This document shows, in pieces, positions 43,867-53,341 of a stretch of DNA of 64,000 nucleotides; position 1 is the stretch's first letter, and each line of letters starts with the position of its first letter. The translations under genes and the position numbers were made by a program. Under the pieces are notes generated by a model, which was not told the DNA's origin, did not search any database, and saw nothing but the letters and a program-made list of their open reading frames with translations. The stretch lies in assembly GCF_002975405.1 (NCBI RefSeq), contig NZ_PCPS01000002.1, positions 434,001 to 498,000 of the forward strand, in the 5' to 3' direction. This DNA comes from Arthrobacter sp. MYb229. GTDB lineage: Bacteria; Actinomycetota; Actinomycetes; Actinomycetales; Micrococcaceae.

Positions 43867-44685
43867 ATGTCTGATGCAGTTGGCGAAGAACTGGTGCTCC
43901 GAAACGACACGGACGGAGTCGCATGGCTGACAATCAACAGGCCGGAATCCCTGAACGCGATGAATCAACATGTCATTGCACGCATGCATAGCCTGCTCGA
44001 CGAGATTGAACTGGATTCCGCGATAGAGGTCATCGTCTTCACCGGTGCCGGAGACAAGTCCTTTGTCGCCGGAGCTGATATCAACGAGCTTGCCGCGCGA
44101 ACCCCCATCGACGCGTTGGGCGGCCGGATGCAGAATCTCTACGACAGGATTGCCAAGTTCCCGAAACCTACAGTTGCGGCGGTCAACGGATTCGCTTTTG
44201 GTGGTGGCCATGAATTGGCCCTGTGCTGCGACGTGCGCATCGGATCCACTCAAGCCCTGTTCGCCTTGCCCGAAACCGGATTGGGAATCATTCCTTCCGC
44301 AGGCGGAACGCAGCGGCTGGCTCGAATCGTCGGCATTGGACGTGCCACTGACATGATCCTCACCGGCCGGCGCCTCGATGCCTTCCAAGCACTGCAGGCC
44401 GGACTCATCACCGAGCTGGTCGAAGCGGATGAACTTGCGGCTTCGGCGCAGAAGCTCGCGCGCAAGATCGCTGCCAAGGGGCCCCTGGCCATCAAGCTGG
44501 CCAAGCTGGTGGTCAGCCGCGGATTCGACGTAGACCACGAGACGGGCATGCTGCTGGAGCAACTGGCCCAAGCGCTCGCTTACAGCTCGGAGGAAAAGCA
44601 GGAAGGCACCCGCGCCTTCCTGGAAAAGCGCCGCCCCGACTTCCGGGGTGTGCGCCAGTCCGATGCAGCCATTCATAACGCCTAG
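43867..44685 (+). CDS. Enoyl-CoA hydratase (crotonase)
   Basis: This 272-residue crotonase hydrates 2-enoyl-CoA (for example crotonyl-CoA) to 3-hydroxyacyl-CoA. Both catalytic glutamates are present, in FAFGGGHELALCCD and FALPETGLGIIPSAGGTQRL. The CoA-binding AGADINELA and the oxyanion-hole glycines are intact. AAGGAAGGGA lies upstream of the ATG. It is followed after 25 bases by a 3-hydroxyacyl-CoA dehydrogenase, the next step of beta-oxidation. Confidence 0.88.
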   Translation: MSDAVGEELVLRNDTDGVAWLTINRPESLNAMNQHVIARMHSLLDEIELDSAIEVIVFTGAGDKSFVAGADINELAARTPIDALGGRMQNLYDRIAKFPKPTVAAVNGFAFGGGHELALCCDVRIGSTQALFALPETGLGIIPSAGGTQRLARIVGIGRATDMILTGRRLDAFQALQAGLITELVEADELAASAQKLARKIAAKGPLAIKLAKLVVSRGFDVDHETGMLLEQLAQALAYSSEEKQEGTRAFLEKRRPDFRGVRQSDAAIHNA

Positions 44686-44710
44686 GAAACCGATTTTGGA
44701 AGGAGACTTT

Positions 44711-45586
44711 ATGTCTCAGGAAAACCGTCCCGTCGACAGGATCACCGTTATCGGTGCCGGAACGATGGGTTCGCAGATCGCCATGGTGGCCGCCTTGTCA
44801 GGGGTCAGCGCTTCACTGGTGGACATCAAGCAAGAACAACTGGACCAAGCCAAGGAGCAACTCTGGTCCCGCGTGGACCGTGATGTCCAAAAAGGCCGCC
44901 GCGCTTCGGCGGACGTCGACGCGGCCAAGGAGCGTCTGAGCTTCACCACGGACCTGGAAGCAGCGGTGGCTGCGTCTGACTTCGTCATCGAAGCGGCAAT
45001 TGAGGACTTGAAGATCAAGCGCGAGCTCTTCGCCAATTTGGATCGGATCGCCCCACCTCACGCCATCTTGGCCACGAATTCCTCGAATATTGTCTCCTCA
45101 AGCGTCGCTGATGCCACGTCCCGCCCAGACCGGGTGTGCAATATGCACTTTTTCAATCCCGCTCTGGTCATGGAATGCGTGGAAATCATCCCGCATGCCC
45201 AAACCTCAGAAGAGACCGTTGATATTGCTGCCCGACTGGCCGAATCCTTCGGCAAACGCGTCGTGAAGTTGAATAAAGAAGTTCCTGGATTCATCGCCAA
45301 CCGTCTGCTCAATGCGATCCGCCGCGAAGCTCTGGAACTCTATGAGGATGGTGTTGCCAGTGCCGAGGATATCGACCTGGTCGCCAAGACCGCATTGCGC
45401 CACCCTATGGGGCCCTTCGAACTCATGGACCTCGTGGGCATAGACGTGGTCTACCTGATCCGGATGGCCGAATATGAGCAGACTGCAGACCCCGAGAGCC
45501 TGCCTGCACAGTCGGTCAAGAAGCTCTACGAAGAAGGATCTTTTGGCCGCAAAACCGGCAAGGGATGGTACAGCTACAGCAATTAG
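44711..45586 (+). CDS. 3-hydroxybutyryl-CoA dehydrogenase-type 3-hydroxyacyl-CoA dehydrogenase
   Basis: This 291-residue enzyme oxidises 3-hydroxyacyl-CoA with NAD. ITVIGAGTMGSQIAMVAALS is the Rossmann motif; ATNSSNIVSSSVADAT, NMHFFNPALVMECVEII (catalytic histidine) and VPGFIANRLL follow in order, and HPMGPFELMDLVGIDVV is in the C-terminal domain. The length fits the short-chain-specific PaaH/Hbd group. AAGGAGACTTT precedes the ATG. Its stop overlaps the stop of the convergent LysR gene by 4 bases. Confidence 0.88.
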   Translation: MSQENRPVDRITVIGAGTMGSQIAMVAALSGVSASLVDIKQEQLDQAKEQLWSRVDRDVQKGRRASADVDAAKERLSFTTDLEAAVAASDFVIEAAIEDLKIKRELFANLDRIAPPHAILATNSSNIVSSSVADATSRPDRVCNMHFFNPALVMECVEIIPHAQTSEETVDIAARLAESFGKRVVKLNKEVPGFIANRLLNAIRREALELYEDGVASAEDIDLVAKTALRHPMGPFELMDLVGIDVVYLIRMAEYEQTADPESLPAQSVKKLYEEGSFGRKTGKGWYSYSN

Positions 45587-46485
45587 CTGCCCCGCGGGTC
45601 CGGGAAGACTTCCTTGGCGAGTTTGATGACGTTTTTCAATGCGGCATTGGTGTCTTCCCTGCGCCAGATGAGCCGCGCTTCAAGCTCGACATTTGCATCC
45701 TTGAGCGGAACGTAGACCACGCCGGGAATGGTGATGTTGGCGCGCACCGAATCCACCGTCAGGGCGCACCCCATCTCTGTGCTGACCAAGACGAGCTGGG
45801 TCAGGGTATCGGGTGCTATCTGGGTCACTCGGGGCGCGAAGCCGGCGGCCATGGACAAGGTATTCAGCCGGTTCTGCAGGGCTGCGCTGAATCCACCGGG
45901 CAGCGTGATCCATTGCTCTTGGGCCAAATCGGCCATATGCACGGCGCTGCGCCCGGACAATGGATGCGAGATGGGCAAGGCAATGAGCACCCGCTCGATC
46001 GCCATAACGTAGGAATCCACGTCGGGCGGGATGAAATCCCAGCGTCCGATGGCCAGATCCAGGGTCTTGTCCAGAATGCGCTCCAACCCGACATGCGAGA
46101 ACTGCGAGCTGTGGAATTGCTGGCGCAGTCCGGGGTGGACCTTGCGCAACTCGCGGGCCAGAGCTCCAACGGTTGTATTCGTTGAAGCGCCGGCGAAGCC
46201 GATGCGTACTTCACCGGTTTCACCGGTCACCGCAGAACGGACCACCTGCTGTGCGCGCCGTGAAATGTTCATCAATTCGGTGGCAGGTTCAAGCAGGGCC
46301 TGGCCTGCCGGAGTCAGGGAAACATGTCTGGTGCTGCGCTCGAAGAGTTGTGCACCCACCGTGTGCTCAAGTTGCTTGATGAGCCGGCTGAGGGCGGGCT
46401 GCGCCATGCGAAGATTCGCGGCGGCCCGTCCAAAATGGAGCTCCTTGGCTACCGCCAGAAACGCTTCCGCGTGATGCACGTCCAC
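45583..46485 (-). CDS. LysR-family regulator, candidate regulator of glutarate-type catabolism
   Basis: This 300-residue LysR protein has the N-terminal helix-turn-helix (FLAVAKELHFGRAAANLRMA, QPALSRLIKQLEHTVGAQLF) and a substrate-binding-protein-like effector domain. It diverges from the CoA transferase gene and converges with the dehydrogenase gene. In pseudomonads a LysR protein (GcdR) next to glutaryl-CoA dehydrogenase and CoA transferase genes controls glutarate use; the same layout here suggests a similar role. Start is GTG 46485 with GTGGAG upstream. Confidence 0.85.
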   Translation of the reverse strand: MDVHHAEAFLAVAKELHFGRAAANLRMAQPALSRLIKQLEHTVGAQLFERSTRHVSLTPAGQALLEPATELMNISRRAQQVVRSAVTGETGEVRIGFAGASTNTTVGALARELRKVHPGLRQQFHSSQFSHVGLERILDKTLDLAIGRWDFIPPDVDSYVMAIERVLIALPISHPLSGRSAVHMADLAQEQWITLPGGFSAALQNRLNTLSMAAGFAPRVTQIAPDTLTQLVLVSTEMGCALTVDSVRANITIPGVVYVPLKDANVELEARLIWRREDTNAALKNVIKLAKEVFPDPRGS

Positions 46486-46512
46486 TGTGGTGCTCCACTT
46501 CTTTTTTGATGT

Positions 46513-46529
46513 GAATTTATTATCAATTC
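46513..46529. promoter_or_regulatory. Candidate LysR binding site
   Basis: GAATT and AATTC flank TATTATC, an A/T-rich inverted repeat with the general T-N11-A form, 28 bases from the LysR start in the divergent region with the CoA transferase gene. Size and position are typical of a LysR recognition site. Confidence 0.4.
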
Positions 46530-46646
46530 AATCAATATTAGGTCTTGGACTATTAAGAATACTAATGGTTCGATGAATGTTGAGACCTATCGCGTAAACG
46601 AGGCACGCGATTCATTACGAGCATGTTGAACAGACCAGGAGCGCAT

Positions 46647-47843
46647 ATGAGGAATTCAACGGGTTCCGCAACCACCGGCCCGCTATCGGGAATCGTCATT
46701 GCAGACTTCTCCCGCGTACTAGCCGGACCATACTGCACGATGCTTCTGGCGGACATGGGAGCTACGGTCATCAAAGTGGAAGGGCCGGCAGGTGATGACA
46801 CGCGCAATTGGGTTCCTCCGCACCGCGACGGCGTGAGCACCTACTACCTGTCCATCAACCGCAACAAGAGCTCCATCGTGCTGGACATGTCCAACGCCCA
46901 GGACCTGGAAACCGCCTACAGCATTATCGAACGGGCGGATGTGTTCGTGGAGAACTTCAAACCCGGAGGACTGGCCAAGTTCGGACTGGACCAGGAAGCC
47001 GTGGCTGAACGCTGGCCGCACCTGATCCACGCATCGATCACCGGATTCGGAACCGAGGGCGGGAGCTCCATGCCCGGATACGACCTGCTGGCCCAAGCGG
47101 TTTCGGGAATGATGACGCTCACCGGTGATGCCGACGGTCCACCGCAACGCGCGGGAGTGGCCGTCTTCGATGTGATGACGGGCTTGCACGCAACTGTCGC
47201 CATCCTCGGTGCCCTGCAAGAGCGCAATCTCACCGGGCGCGGGCAGCATGTCGGCGTCAACCTGCTGTCCTCAGCCGTTTCCGGACTGGTTAACCAGACC
47301 ATGGGCTACGCCGGCGCCGGGAACATCCCGACACGCATGGGCAATGACCATCCGAGCTTGTTCCCCTACGGACCCTTGCATGCAGCTGACCGCGAGATCG
47401 TGATCTGCTGCGGCAATGACGTGCAATTCCAGCGATTGACCGAAGCTCTGGGCATCACCGAGGTCGGCATCGATCCGCGCTTCGCCACGATGGCGGACCG
47501 CAACGCCAACCGCGAAGAGCTGCGCGTGATCCTGGAGCAGGCCCTGGCCGCGCGCACCGCCGATGAGTGGTTCGAAGAGCTCCAGAAGAAGGGCATCGCC
47601 TGCTCGCCGATCCTGAACGTCGCCGAGGGCTTGCAATTCGCGCAGCGCCTCGGTCTGGACCCGATCGTGCAAGCAGGCAAGGGCACGGATACCGTGCCGA
47701 CCATCAAGCACCCGGCCACGTTCAGCCGCAGCGAAATCCGCTATGACAAAGCTCCTCCCGCCTTGGATGGGGATAGGGAAGCCGTTCTGGAATGGATCAG
47801 CAGCAATCCCCAGCGCACCGCTGACGACAAGCTCGCGGTCTAG
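46647..47843 (+). CDS. Family III CoA transferase (CaiB/BaiF)
   Basis: This 398-residue protein moves CoA between acyl groups. GPLSGIVIADFSRVLAGPYC, TMLLADMGATVIKVEGPAGD, IVLDMSNAQD and MPGYDLLAQAVSGMMTLTGD are the characteristic N-terminal and central segments. GMGNDHPSLFPYGPLHA-like sequence and a C-terminal helical part complete the interlocked fold. ATG 46647 is chosen because AGGAGC lies 7 bases upstream. Directly before a glutaryl-CoA-dehydrogenase-like gene, it may make glutaryl-CoA from glutarate using succinyl-CoA or acetyl-CoA (inference). Confidence 0.85.
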   Translation: MRNSTGSATTGPLSGIVIADFSRVLAGPYCTMLLADMGATVIKVEGPAGDDTRNWVPPHRDGVSTYYLSINRNKSSIVLDMSNAQDLETAYSIIERADVFVENFKPGGLAKFGLDQEAVAERWPHLIHASITGFGTEGGSSMPGYDLLAQAVSGMMTLTGDADGPPQRAGVAVFDVMTGLHATVAILGALQERNLTGRGQHVGVNLLSSAVSGLVNQTMGYAGAGNIPTRMGNDHPSLFPYGPLHAADREIVICCGNDVQFQRLTEALGITEVGIDPRFATMADRNANREELRVILEQALAARTADEWFEELQKKGIACSPILNVAEGLQFAQRLGLDPIVQAGKGTDTVPTIKHPATFSRSEIRYDKAPPALDGDREAVLEWISSNPQRTADDKLAV

Positions 47844-47878
47844 ACGCAGCCCAAGAACCAAAGAATCGAAAGAACGAA

Positions 47879-49105
47879 ATGACTTCTGTAATAGACCACC
47901 CGGATTACCTGCTGCTGGACCTGGACCTGACGGATGCGGATCGTGAATTGCGCGATCGCGTGCGTGCCTTCGGCGTGAACCAGATCGAGCCGATCATCAA
48001 CGGCTACTGGGAACGCGCTGAGTTCCCGCGCGAAGTCGTCCCGGGGCTGGCCGGATTGGGGATCATCGGCACGTTCATCCAAGGCTATGGTTGCCCTGGG
48101 TTTTCCCGGCAGGCTGCGGGAATCGTGGCACGGGAAATGGGACGCATTGACGGTTCGGTCAATACCTTCCTCGGTGTGCACTCCAACTTGGGCATGGGAT
48201 CCATTTACATGCTCGGCAATGAGGAGCAGCGCAACCGCTGGCTCCCGGCGATGGCCAGTCTTCAGAAGACCGGCGCCTTTGCGCTGACCGAGCCGACTCA
48301 CGGTTCCGACTCGGTCTCCTTGGAGACCTCTGCACGCTTGGAAGGGGATACCTGGGTCATCAATGGCCATAAGCGCTGGATTGGCAATGGCCATGAAGCA
48401 GACGTCATTGTGCTCTATGCGCGGGACGTGGCAGATGGACAGGTCAAGGCCTTCATCGTGGAACGCGATGGGCAAGGACAGTACCCGCAGGGCTACAATC
48501 CAACTCCCATCGCAGGCAAGATCGGCAAGCGCGCCATCCTGCAAGCGGACATCACCATAGAGAACATGAGGATTCCCAGCGAAAACCGTTTGGCGAATTG
48601 CGAATCGTTTGCAGGGGTCAACCGGGTGCTCAAGGCCACCCGCGGCGGTGCCTCTTGGGAGGCAGTGGGGCACGGCATGGCGGCCTTCGAGATCGCTGCC
48701 CGGTATTCCCTGGAACGCGAGCAATTCGGCGGTCCCATCGGTGGATACCAGCTGGTCCAGGAAAAACTCGCCACGATGCTCTCTGACCTGACCAGCATGC
48801 AGCTGATGTGCACCCGCATGGCCGAACTTCAGGAACGCGACAAGCTGACAGCCTCCATGGCTTCGATGATCAAGATGACCACTTCCCGCAAGGCCTTGGC
48901 GATGTGCCGCGAGGCACGGGACATGCTGGCAGGAAATGGCCTGCTGCTGGAGAACCACGTGGCACGCCACCTGACTGATATGGAAGTTGTCTCCACCTAC
49001 GAGGGCACCGATTCAATGCAGGCACTGATTGTCGGACGAGACATCACTGGCTTGTCTGCTTTCACCCGCAACAGCCGGGCCAAGGCCGCGTCGGCTGTCC
49101 GCTGA
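47879..49105 (+). CDS. Acyl-CoA dehydrogenase, glutaryl-CoA dehydrogenase type
   Basis: This 408-residue flavoprotein has the FAD- and substrate-binding segments FALTEPTHGSDSVSLETSAR, INGHKRWIGNGHEADVIVLY and MAAFEIAARYSLEREQFGGP. The catalytic glutamate is in VVSTYEGTDSMQALIVGRDI, close to the TYEGTxxIxxLILGRxITG pattern of glutaryl-CoA dehydrogenases. The latter also decarboxylate their substrate to crotonyl-CoA; I infer that here from the hydratase, hydroxyacyl dehydrogenase and CoA transferase alongside. It lies 35 bases after the transferase gene. Confidence 0.82.
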   Translation: MTSVIDHPDYLLLDLDLTDADRELRDRVRAFGVNQIEPIINGYWERAEFPREVVPGLAGLGIIGTFIQGYGCPGFSRQAAGIVAREMGRIDGSVNTFLGVHSNLGMGSIYMLGNEEQRNRWLPAMASLQKTGAFALTEPTHGSDSVSLETSARLEGDTWVINGHKRWIGNGHEADVIVLYARDVADGQVKAFIVERDGQGQYPQGYNPTPIAGKIGKRAILQADITIENMRIPSENRLANCESFAGVNRVLKATRGGASWEAVGHGMAAFEIAARYSLEREQFGGPIGGYQLVQEKLATMLSDLTSMQLMCTRMAELQERDKLTASMASMIKMTTSRKALAMCREARDMLAGNGLLLENHVARHLTDMEVVSTYEGTDSMQALIVGRDITGLSAFTRNSRAKAASAVR

Positions 49106-49144
49106 TGCGCCGAAATCCAGACCAACTATTGAAGGGACCACAAC

Positions 49145-50515
49145 GTGGCCAATATTTCAGCAGTCAATCCATCCACCGGTGAAGTATTCGCCGAGTTCGC
49201 GCAGCTCACCGACGAACTGCTCGAGCAATCCTTGACGCGAGCGAATGCCGCGCAACGACTTTGGAAAAAGGAACCGGTCCAGGCACGTTCTGAACTGCTT
49301 CGCAGCATCGCACGGGAATACCGCGAACGTGCTGACGCGCTGGCGAAGGACGTAGCACTGGAAATGGGCAAGCCGATCAAGGCCGCCCTCGGGGAGCTCG
49401 CGTTGGTTGCCTCGATCTACGAGTACTATGCCGAGCAGGGGCCGGCCATGCTGGAGCCCAAGGACATTCCCGCTTACGCTTCCGGAAGGGCCAAGGTCCG
49501 CAAGGATCCCATTGGGGTGCTGCTGGGCATCATGCCTTGGAACTTCCCGCACTACCAGGTGGCCCGATTCGTTGCGCCGAACTTGCTGCTGGGCAACACC
49601 ATCCTGCTCAAGCACGCCTCGATCTGCGCGCAATCGGCGCAGAATATCGACGAGCTAATGAGCGCCGCCGGAGTGCCTGAAGGCGTGTATTCGAATATCT
49701 TCGCAAGCCATGCCCAGATTGAGCACTTGGTCGCGGATCCGCGGATCAAGGGCGTCTCGCTGACCGGCTCCGACGGAGCCGGCGAGCGAATCGGTGCATT
49801 GGCAGGCAAGCACATCAAGCCGGCAGTGCTGGAACTCGGCGGATCAGATCCATTTATCGTGTTCGCCGATGCGGATATCAAGAAAGCCGCAGCGGCGGCA
49901 GTCATCGGGCGCTGCAATAACTCGGGGCAGCAGTGCACCGGCGCCAAGCGTTTCATCATCGAGGACAGCGTCTATGAAGAGTTCATCGAACTCTTTGTCC
50001 AGGGCATGGAATCCGTCGTGGTCGGCGATCCGCTCGATGAGGCGACGACCATGGGTCCGCTGTCCTCGGAAGCTGCACTGGTGGAACTCGACGGCCAGGT
50101 CAAGCAGGCGGTCGCCGATGGCGCCCGGATACTGACAGGCGGAAGCCGTCTTGACCGCCCGGGGGCCTACTATCCGCCGACCGTGCTGGATGGCGTCACC
50201 GTCGAAAACCGGGTGTACTACCAAGAGCTCTTCGGCCCGGTGGCAATGGTTTTCCGGGTGGGTTCCATAAAGGAAGCCGTGGATCTTGCCAACGACTCGC
50301 AGTACGGGCTCTCCAGTGCGATCTTCACGGCCGACGAGGACCGGGCCGAACGCATCGCCGAGGATTTGGACACCGGGATGGTCTACATCAATGCAGTGTC
50401 CAAGAGCGCCCCGGAACTGCCCTTCGGCGGCGTCAAGCGCTCTGGCATCGGGCGTGAACTGGGCACCTACGGCATCGATGAGTTCGCGAACTTGAAACTG
50501 ATCCGCCGCAGCTGA
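49145..50515 (+). CDS. Succinate/glutarate-semialdehyde dehydrogenase-type aldehyde dehydrogenase
   Basis: This 456-residue enzyme oxidises a semialdehyde to a dicarboxylic acid with NAD(P). [50 protein letters not shown] and [13 protein letters not shown] (catalytic cysteine) are in order, and [20 protein letters not shown] is the C-terminal signature of the GabD-like short group. In this operon it would supply glutarate (or succinate) to the CoA transferase. It starts 39 bases after the acyl-CoA dehydrogenase and is followed by a strong terminator. Confidence 0.85.
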   Translation: MANISAVNPSTGEVFAEFAQLTDELLEQSLTRANAAQRLWKKEPVQARSELLRSIAREYRERADALAKDVALEMGKPIKAALGELALVASIYEYYAEQGPAMLEPKDIPAYASGRAKVRKDPIGVLLGIMPWNFPHYQVARFVAPNLLLGNTILLKHASICAQSAQNIDELMSAAGVPEGVYSNIFASHAQIEHLVADPRIKGVSLTGSDGAGERIGALAGKHIKPAVLELGGSDPFIVFADADIKKAAAAAVIGRCNNSGQQCTGAKRFIIEDSVYEEFIELFVQGMESVVVGDPLDEATTMGPLSSEAALVELDGQVKQAVADGARILTGGSRLDRPGAYYPPTVLDGVTVENRVYYQELFGPVAMVFRVGSIKEAVDLANDSQYGLSSAIFTADEDRAERIAEDLDTGMVYINAVSKSAPELPFGGVKRSGIGRELGTYGIDEFANLKLIRRS

Positions 50516-50526
50516 CAGATCCGCGG

Positions 50527-50576
50527 AACCCGGCGGCCGACTCACGAAACCTTGTGAGCCGGCCGCCGGGTTTTTT
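50527..50576 (+). terminator. Strong rho-independent terminator
   Basis: AACCCGGCGGCC (50527-50538) pairs with GGCCGCCGGGTT (50561-50572), with ACTCAC/GTGAG pairing inside, and a run of six T follows. It ends the CoA transferase operon. Confidence 0.92.
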
Positions 50577-50755
50577 GTTGTCCAAGAGAATATGAGCGAT
50601 CAGGGACTCGGCGGCACCGGGCCCAGTGGTATGCAGGGGTCCAGATCCTGCAAGACGAGGGCTATTGCAATCGCTGCGATGCACGACGAGTGGCCAACCC
50701 CCAACACGGCCCAGATGGTGCTTGTGCTTTAGGGAATTTCCGAGCCTAGACAGGT

Positions 50756-52048
50756 TTAGGCTGGACGATGTTCGAGCAGCACCTCTTCGAAGAAGCGATC
50801 CACCACTGGTTCCAGGTATTCATGGTCCATGACTTCGCCGTTGCCCTCGTACCAATCAGCGAAGTCGAGAATTTCGCCCTCGTCCTTGTACCCGAGCTCA
50901 TTTGCAATGTCGGTCCATTTTGCCGAGGTGGTGCGCACGCTGTCCACCAGTTTTGGACCGTCGAGCTGCGAGGATTCCTGCACCCCTTCAAGGATCTTTT
51001 CATTGCCGGCCGCAAGGGCCGCGCTGATTTCTGGAGCCAGGAAGTGCATTCCCGATCCGGCTTTACTTGCCACCTCGATGCCTTCTGCTTGGGCGGCATA
51101 AGATTGTCCAAGCTCTCCGACGTTGTAGACGCTCATCTGGTCGAAGATCAGCTGCTGTGCTGCCAATGGCAGTTTTGACCAGCTGGAACCGGCGACGATG
51201 CTGCCGGAGCCGATGCCAAAGGTGCTGTCCGTTGGCAGGTATACGTTGCTGGCCTGTTCGATCCAGCCGTTGCTCACCATCGTGGTCATCGATCCGTAGG
51301 TGCATTGGATGACATTTCTCTGGAGTCCTTCATAGGTCTCGGCTAGCTGCAAGGAAACAGTGGAAGCTCCCATGGCTTCGGACTGTATGACCTGTGCGGC
51401 CGCATTGACCCGAATCTGGGTTCCAGAAAAGTCGCTCAAGGCGTTTTTCTCGTCGGTGCAGGCCATGGCCGTGGAGCCGAAGGTATTGAGCGGATTCAGG
51501 ACCGTCATGCCTTGTTCTTCGAACTCTGCCATGATTTCGGGAGTATCGAACGCAACCTCTTGTGCTGCGAAATGCGTGACGATCTCTCCTTGCAGTGGGC
51601 TGGAAGGTGCCGCTACTAAGGCATCTTGCAGAGCCATGAAAGCCGGCATTTCATCCTTGTGGTAGGAAGTAAGCCAATGCGCAAGGTCCAACCGCCCATC
51701 AGCCAACGCATCGGAGATGCCATCGGGTGCCACGACCGCGTTGGCGTAGATGACCTCGACCTTGATCTTTCCGCCGGACCAATCTCCAATGGCATCGGCG
51801 AAAGCTTGGTCGCGTTGCCCGGAAATCGAGTTCGCAGATGGTGAAGACACCTGGAACTTGAGTGTTACTTCGTCCATGTCGGCTAGGGCCGCTTGGAAGT
51901 CCGCTTTGCTGGAACCATAGTCAACCCCAGTTCCGGTACCGGAGGAGCCGGAATCGGCTGAGCTGTTGCCGCCCATGGTGCAGCCGGTGAGCGCCAAAGA
52001 TGCGATTGCTGCGGCTGATGCGAAAGCCATCAGGTTCTTGCGTTTCAT
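50756..52048 (-). CDS. TRAP transporter solute-binding lipoprotein (DctP type)
   Basis: This 430-residue protein has a lipoprotein signal peptide (AAAIASLALTGC, cysteine near residue 25). The mature part has the DctP pattern: LKFQVSSPSANSISGQRDQA, GDWSGGKIKVEVIYANAV, LADGRLDLAHWLTSY, FSGTQIRVNAAAQVIQSEAM (ligand-binding arginine). It is longer than usual (about 330 residues) but closely resembles the second DctP protein at 61493-62788. It binds an organic acid or similar compound outside the membrane. ATG 52048 has AAGGA-type sequence upstream. It is last in its minus-strand group. Confidence 0.85.
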   Translation of the reverse strand: MKRKNLMAFASAAAIASLALTGCTMGGNSSADSGSSGTGTGVDYGSSKADFQAALADMDEVTLKFQVSSPSANSISGQRDQAFADAIGDWSGGKIKVEVIYANAVVAPDGISDALADGRLDLAHWLTSYHKDEMPAFMALQDALVAAPSSPLQGEIVTHFAAQEVAFDTPEIMAEFEEQGMTVLNPLNTFGSTAMACTDEKNALSDFSGTQIRVNAAAQVIQSEAMGASTVSLQLAETYEGLQRNVIQCTYGSMTTMVSNGWIEQASNVYLPTDSTFGIGSGSIVAGSSWSKLPLAAQQLIFDQMSVYNVGELGQSYAAQAEGIEVASKAGSGMHFLAPEISAALAAGNEKILEGVQESSQLDGPKLVDSVRTTSAKWTDIANELGYKDEGEILDFADWYEGNGEVMDHEYLEPVVDRFFEEVLLEHRPA

Positions 52049-52109
52049 AAGGTGGTCCTTTGGAAGTTGTATCGGAGAAATTTTCCAGTGCTTCGAGTAG
52101 TGATTTTTG

Positions 52110-52865
52110 CTATCTCCCCATTTCCTCAGCGAGTGTGGAGGCCCCCACGAGAGTTGTATGAATGCCGATATTGCTGGCAAGCGTCATCACGTCTACGATC
52201 TGGTCTGGGGTGGCGCCGTATTCAATGGCCTTCTTGACATGGGTGCGGATGCCGGGGACAAAAAGGTGAGTGGTGGCAACGTCTATTGCGATATAGATCA
52301 GTTCCTTCATGAACTCATCCAGGGGTCCTTGCTCCCAGGGGATGCTTGAGAGCTCCAGATATGCCTCAAAGTATTCTGGCGAGTAGGCCAAGACGGTGTC
52401 CCAGCTTTCGGACCAGTACTTTCGGTTGCGGATGAATTTGGCCTTCAGTTCTCGGCGGTGCTCATCAGCCGGAACTTCACTCACTTCTACGGCTACGCCA
52501 AGCTCTTCGAAAACCCCGTGGGCAATGGGCATGCCGACAAGCATCGAATGAGTTCCCAATGAGGCAGCTAGCTGGATTGTTTCTGCGATTTCTGCCGTAG
52601 AGGCGCCGGCATGGGTTGCTTGGCGGATATGGTGCTCAGTTGCCGTGGAGTTCAGGTAGGTGACTTGTGCATTGACCGATATGCAGATCAACTCACGTTG
52701 GATTGGCGTCAGCGACCCCCGAGAGCCAGCTACCTGGAGCAGCCGGTCGTAGGATTCGAAATAATTTGGGTCGAGTTTCAGCAGATTCTCTAAATCTGCA
52801 TTCCAGAAACCGTGGGCAGCTTCGAAATTTGCGCGTGGGCATTGAATGGTTTGCGAGTCGGCCAT
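52110..52865 (-). CDS. Carboxymuconolactone decarboxylase-family protein with two domains
   Basis: This 251-residue protein has two tandem AhpD/CMD-like domains. The first (about 20-110) contains LTPIQRELICISVNAQVTYL and HHIRQATHAGASTAEIAETI. The second (about 145-245) contains LDEFMKELIYIAIDVATTHL and GIRTHVKKAIEYGATPDQIV. The CxxC redox motif of AhpD is absent, so it is not a peroxidase; decarboxylase or hydrolase-like activity on a ring-derived compound is possible. ATG 52865 is used with AGGAA 9 bases upstream. It lies between TRAP genes, linking it to the transported compound. Confidence 0.78.
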   Translation of the reverse strand: MADSQTIQCPRANFEAAHGFWNADLENLLKLDPNYFESYDRLLQVAGSRGSLTPIQRELICISVNAQVTYLNSTATEHHIRQATHAGASTAEIAETIQLAASLGTHSMLVGMPIAHGVFEELGVAVEVSEVPADEHRRELKAKFIRNRKYWSESWDTVLAYSPEYFEAYLELSSIPWEQGPLDEFMKELIYIAIDVATTHLFVPGIRTHVKKAIEYGATPDQIVDVMTLASNIGIHTTLVGASTLAEEMGR

Positions 52866-53341
52866 TGTGTTCATTTCCTGGGTCAGTTCGGTGGGCGCAT
52901 ATTTGATTGGGCATGCGCATAGAGCCGGAGGATCTCGGCGCGGATAAGGCGCAGAGGGAAGTGCCTGGAAGGACAGTTCGTTCGGAAATGGAATGGACGT
53001 TGGATCGACTCGCGTCACGAATTCCGTGCGATCATGATTTTTTTGCAAAAGGCACTATTGCGGTTCGCTATATTCAATGCCATAGTGAACGCCAGTGCAT
53101 GTGACTGCCATTTAAAGCTAACCATAAATAGCTGTGAATTGCATCACTTTATCAGAAAATTACGCGATGGTTTTTGCGTTTGACCTGAGGTTGAAGAGGC
53201 TGATGATCGGGAGCTGCGGTGAATCTTGGCCTAAATAAATGTTTTCCAATGCAATTAGACCTCGCATTCTCCTAAATATCATTTCTGGAGAATGCAAGGT
53301 CTAATTGTTGAATTTATTTCTAATCTACAGCATGGCGAATT
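52866..53341. other. Gap inside the TRAP locus
   Basis: The 476 bases between the CMD gene and the TRAP large permease gene hold no recognised gene. CACTAT (53053-53058) and ATAGTG (53082-53087) form a spaced inverted repeat that may belong to the promoter of the CMD-dctP transcript. The hairpin at 53252-53307 probably ends the upstream transcript. Confidence 0.5.
53252..53307 (-). terminator. Long hairpin after the TRAP large permease gene
   Basis: Two 21-base arms (53252-53272 and 53287-53307) are complementary except for one pair, with a 14-base loop. It lies 34 bases after the stop of the permease gene on the minus strand. A T-run is not directly adjacent, so it may instead stabilise the mRNA end. 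Confidence 0.6.

Noticed and set aside
47840-48970. 376-codon open frame antisense to the glutaryl-CoA-dehydrogenase-like gene
   Set aside because: Same reason: no domain, no ribosome site, and fully opposite a well-supported gene.
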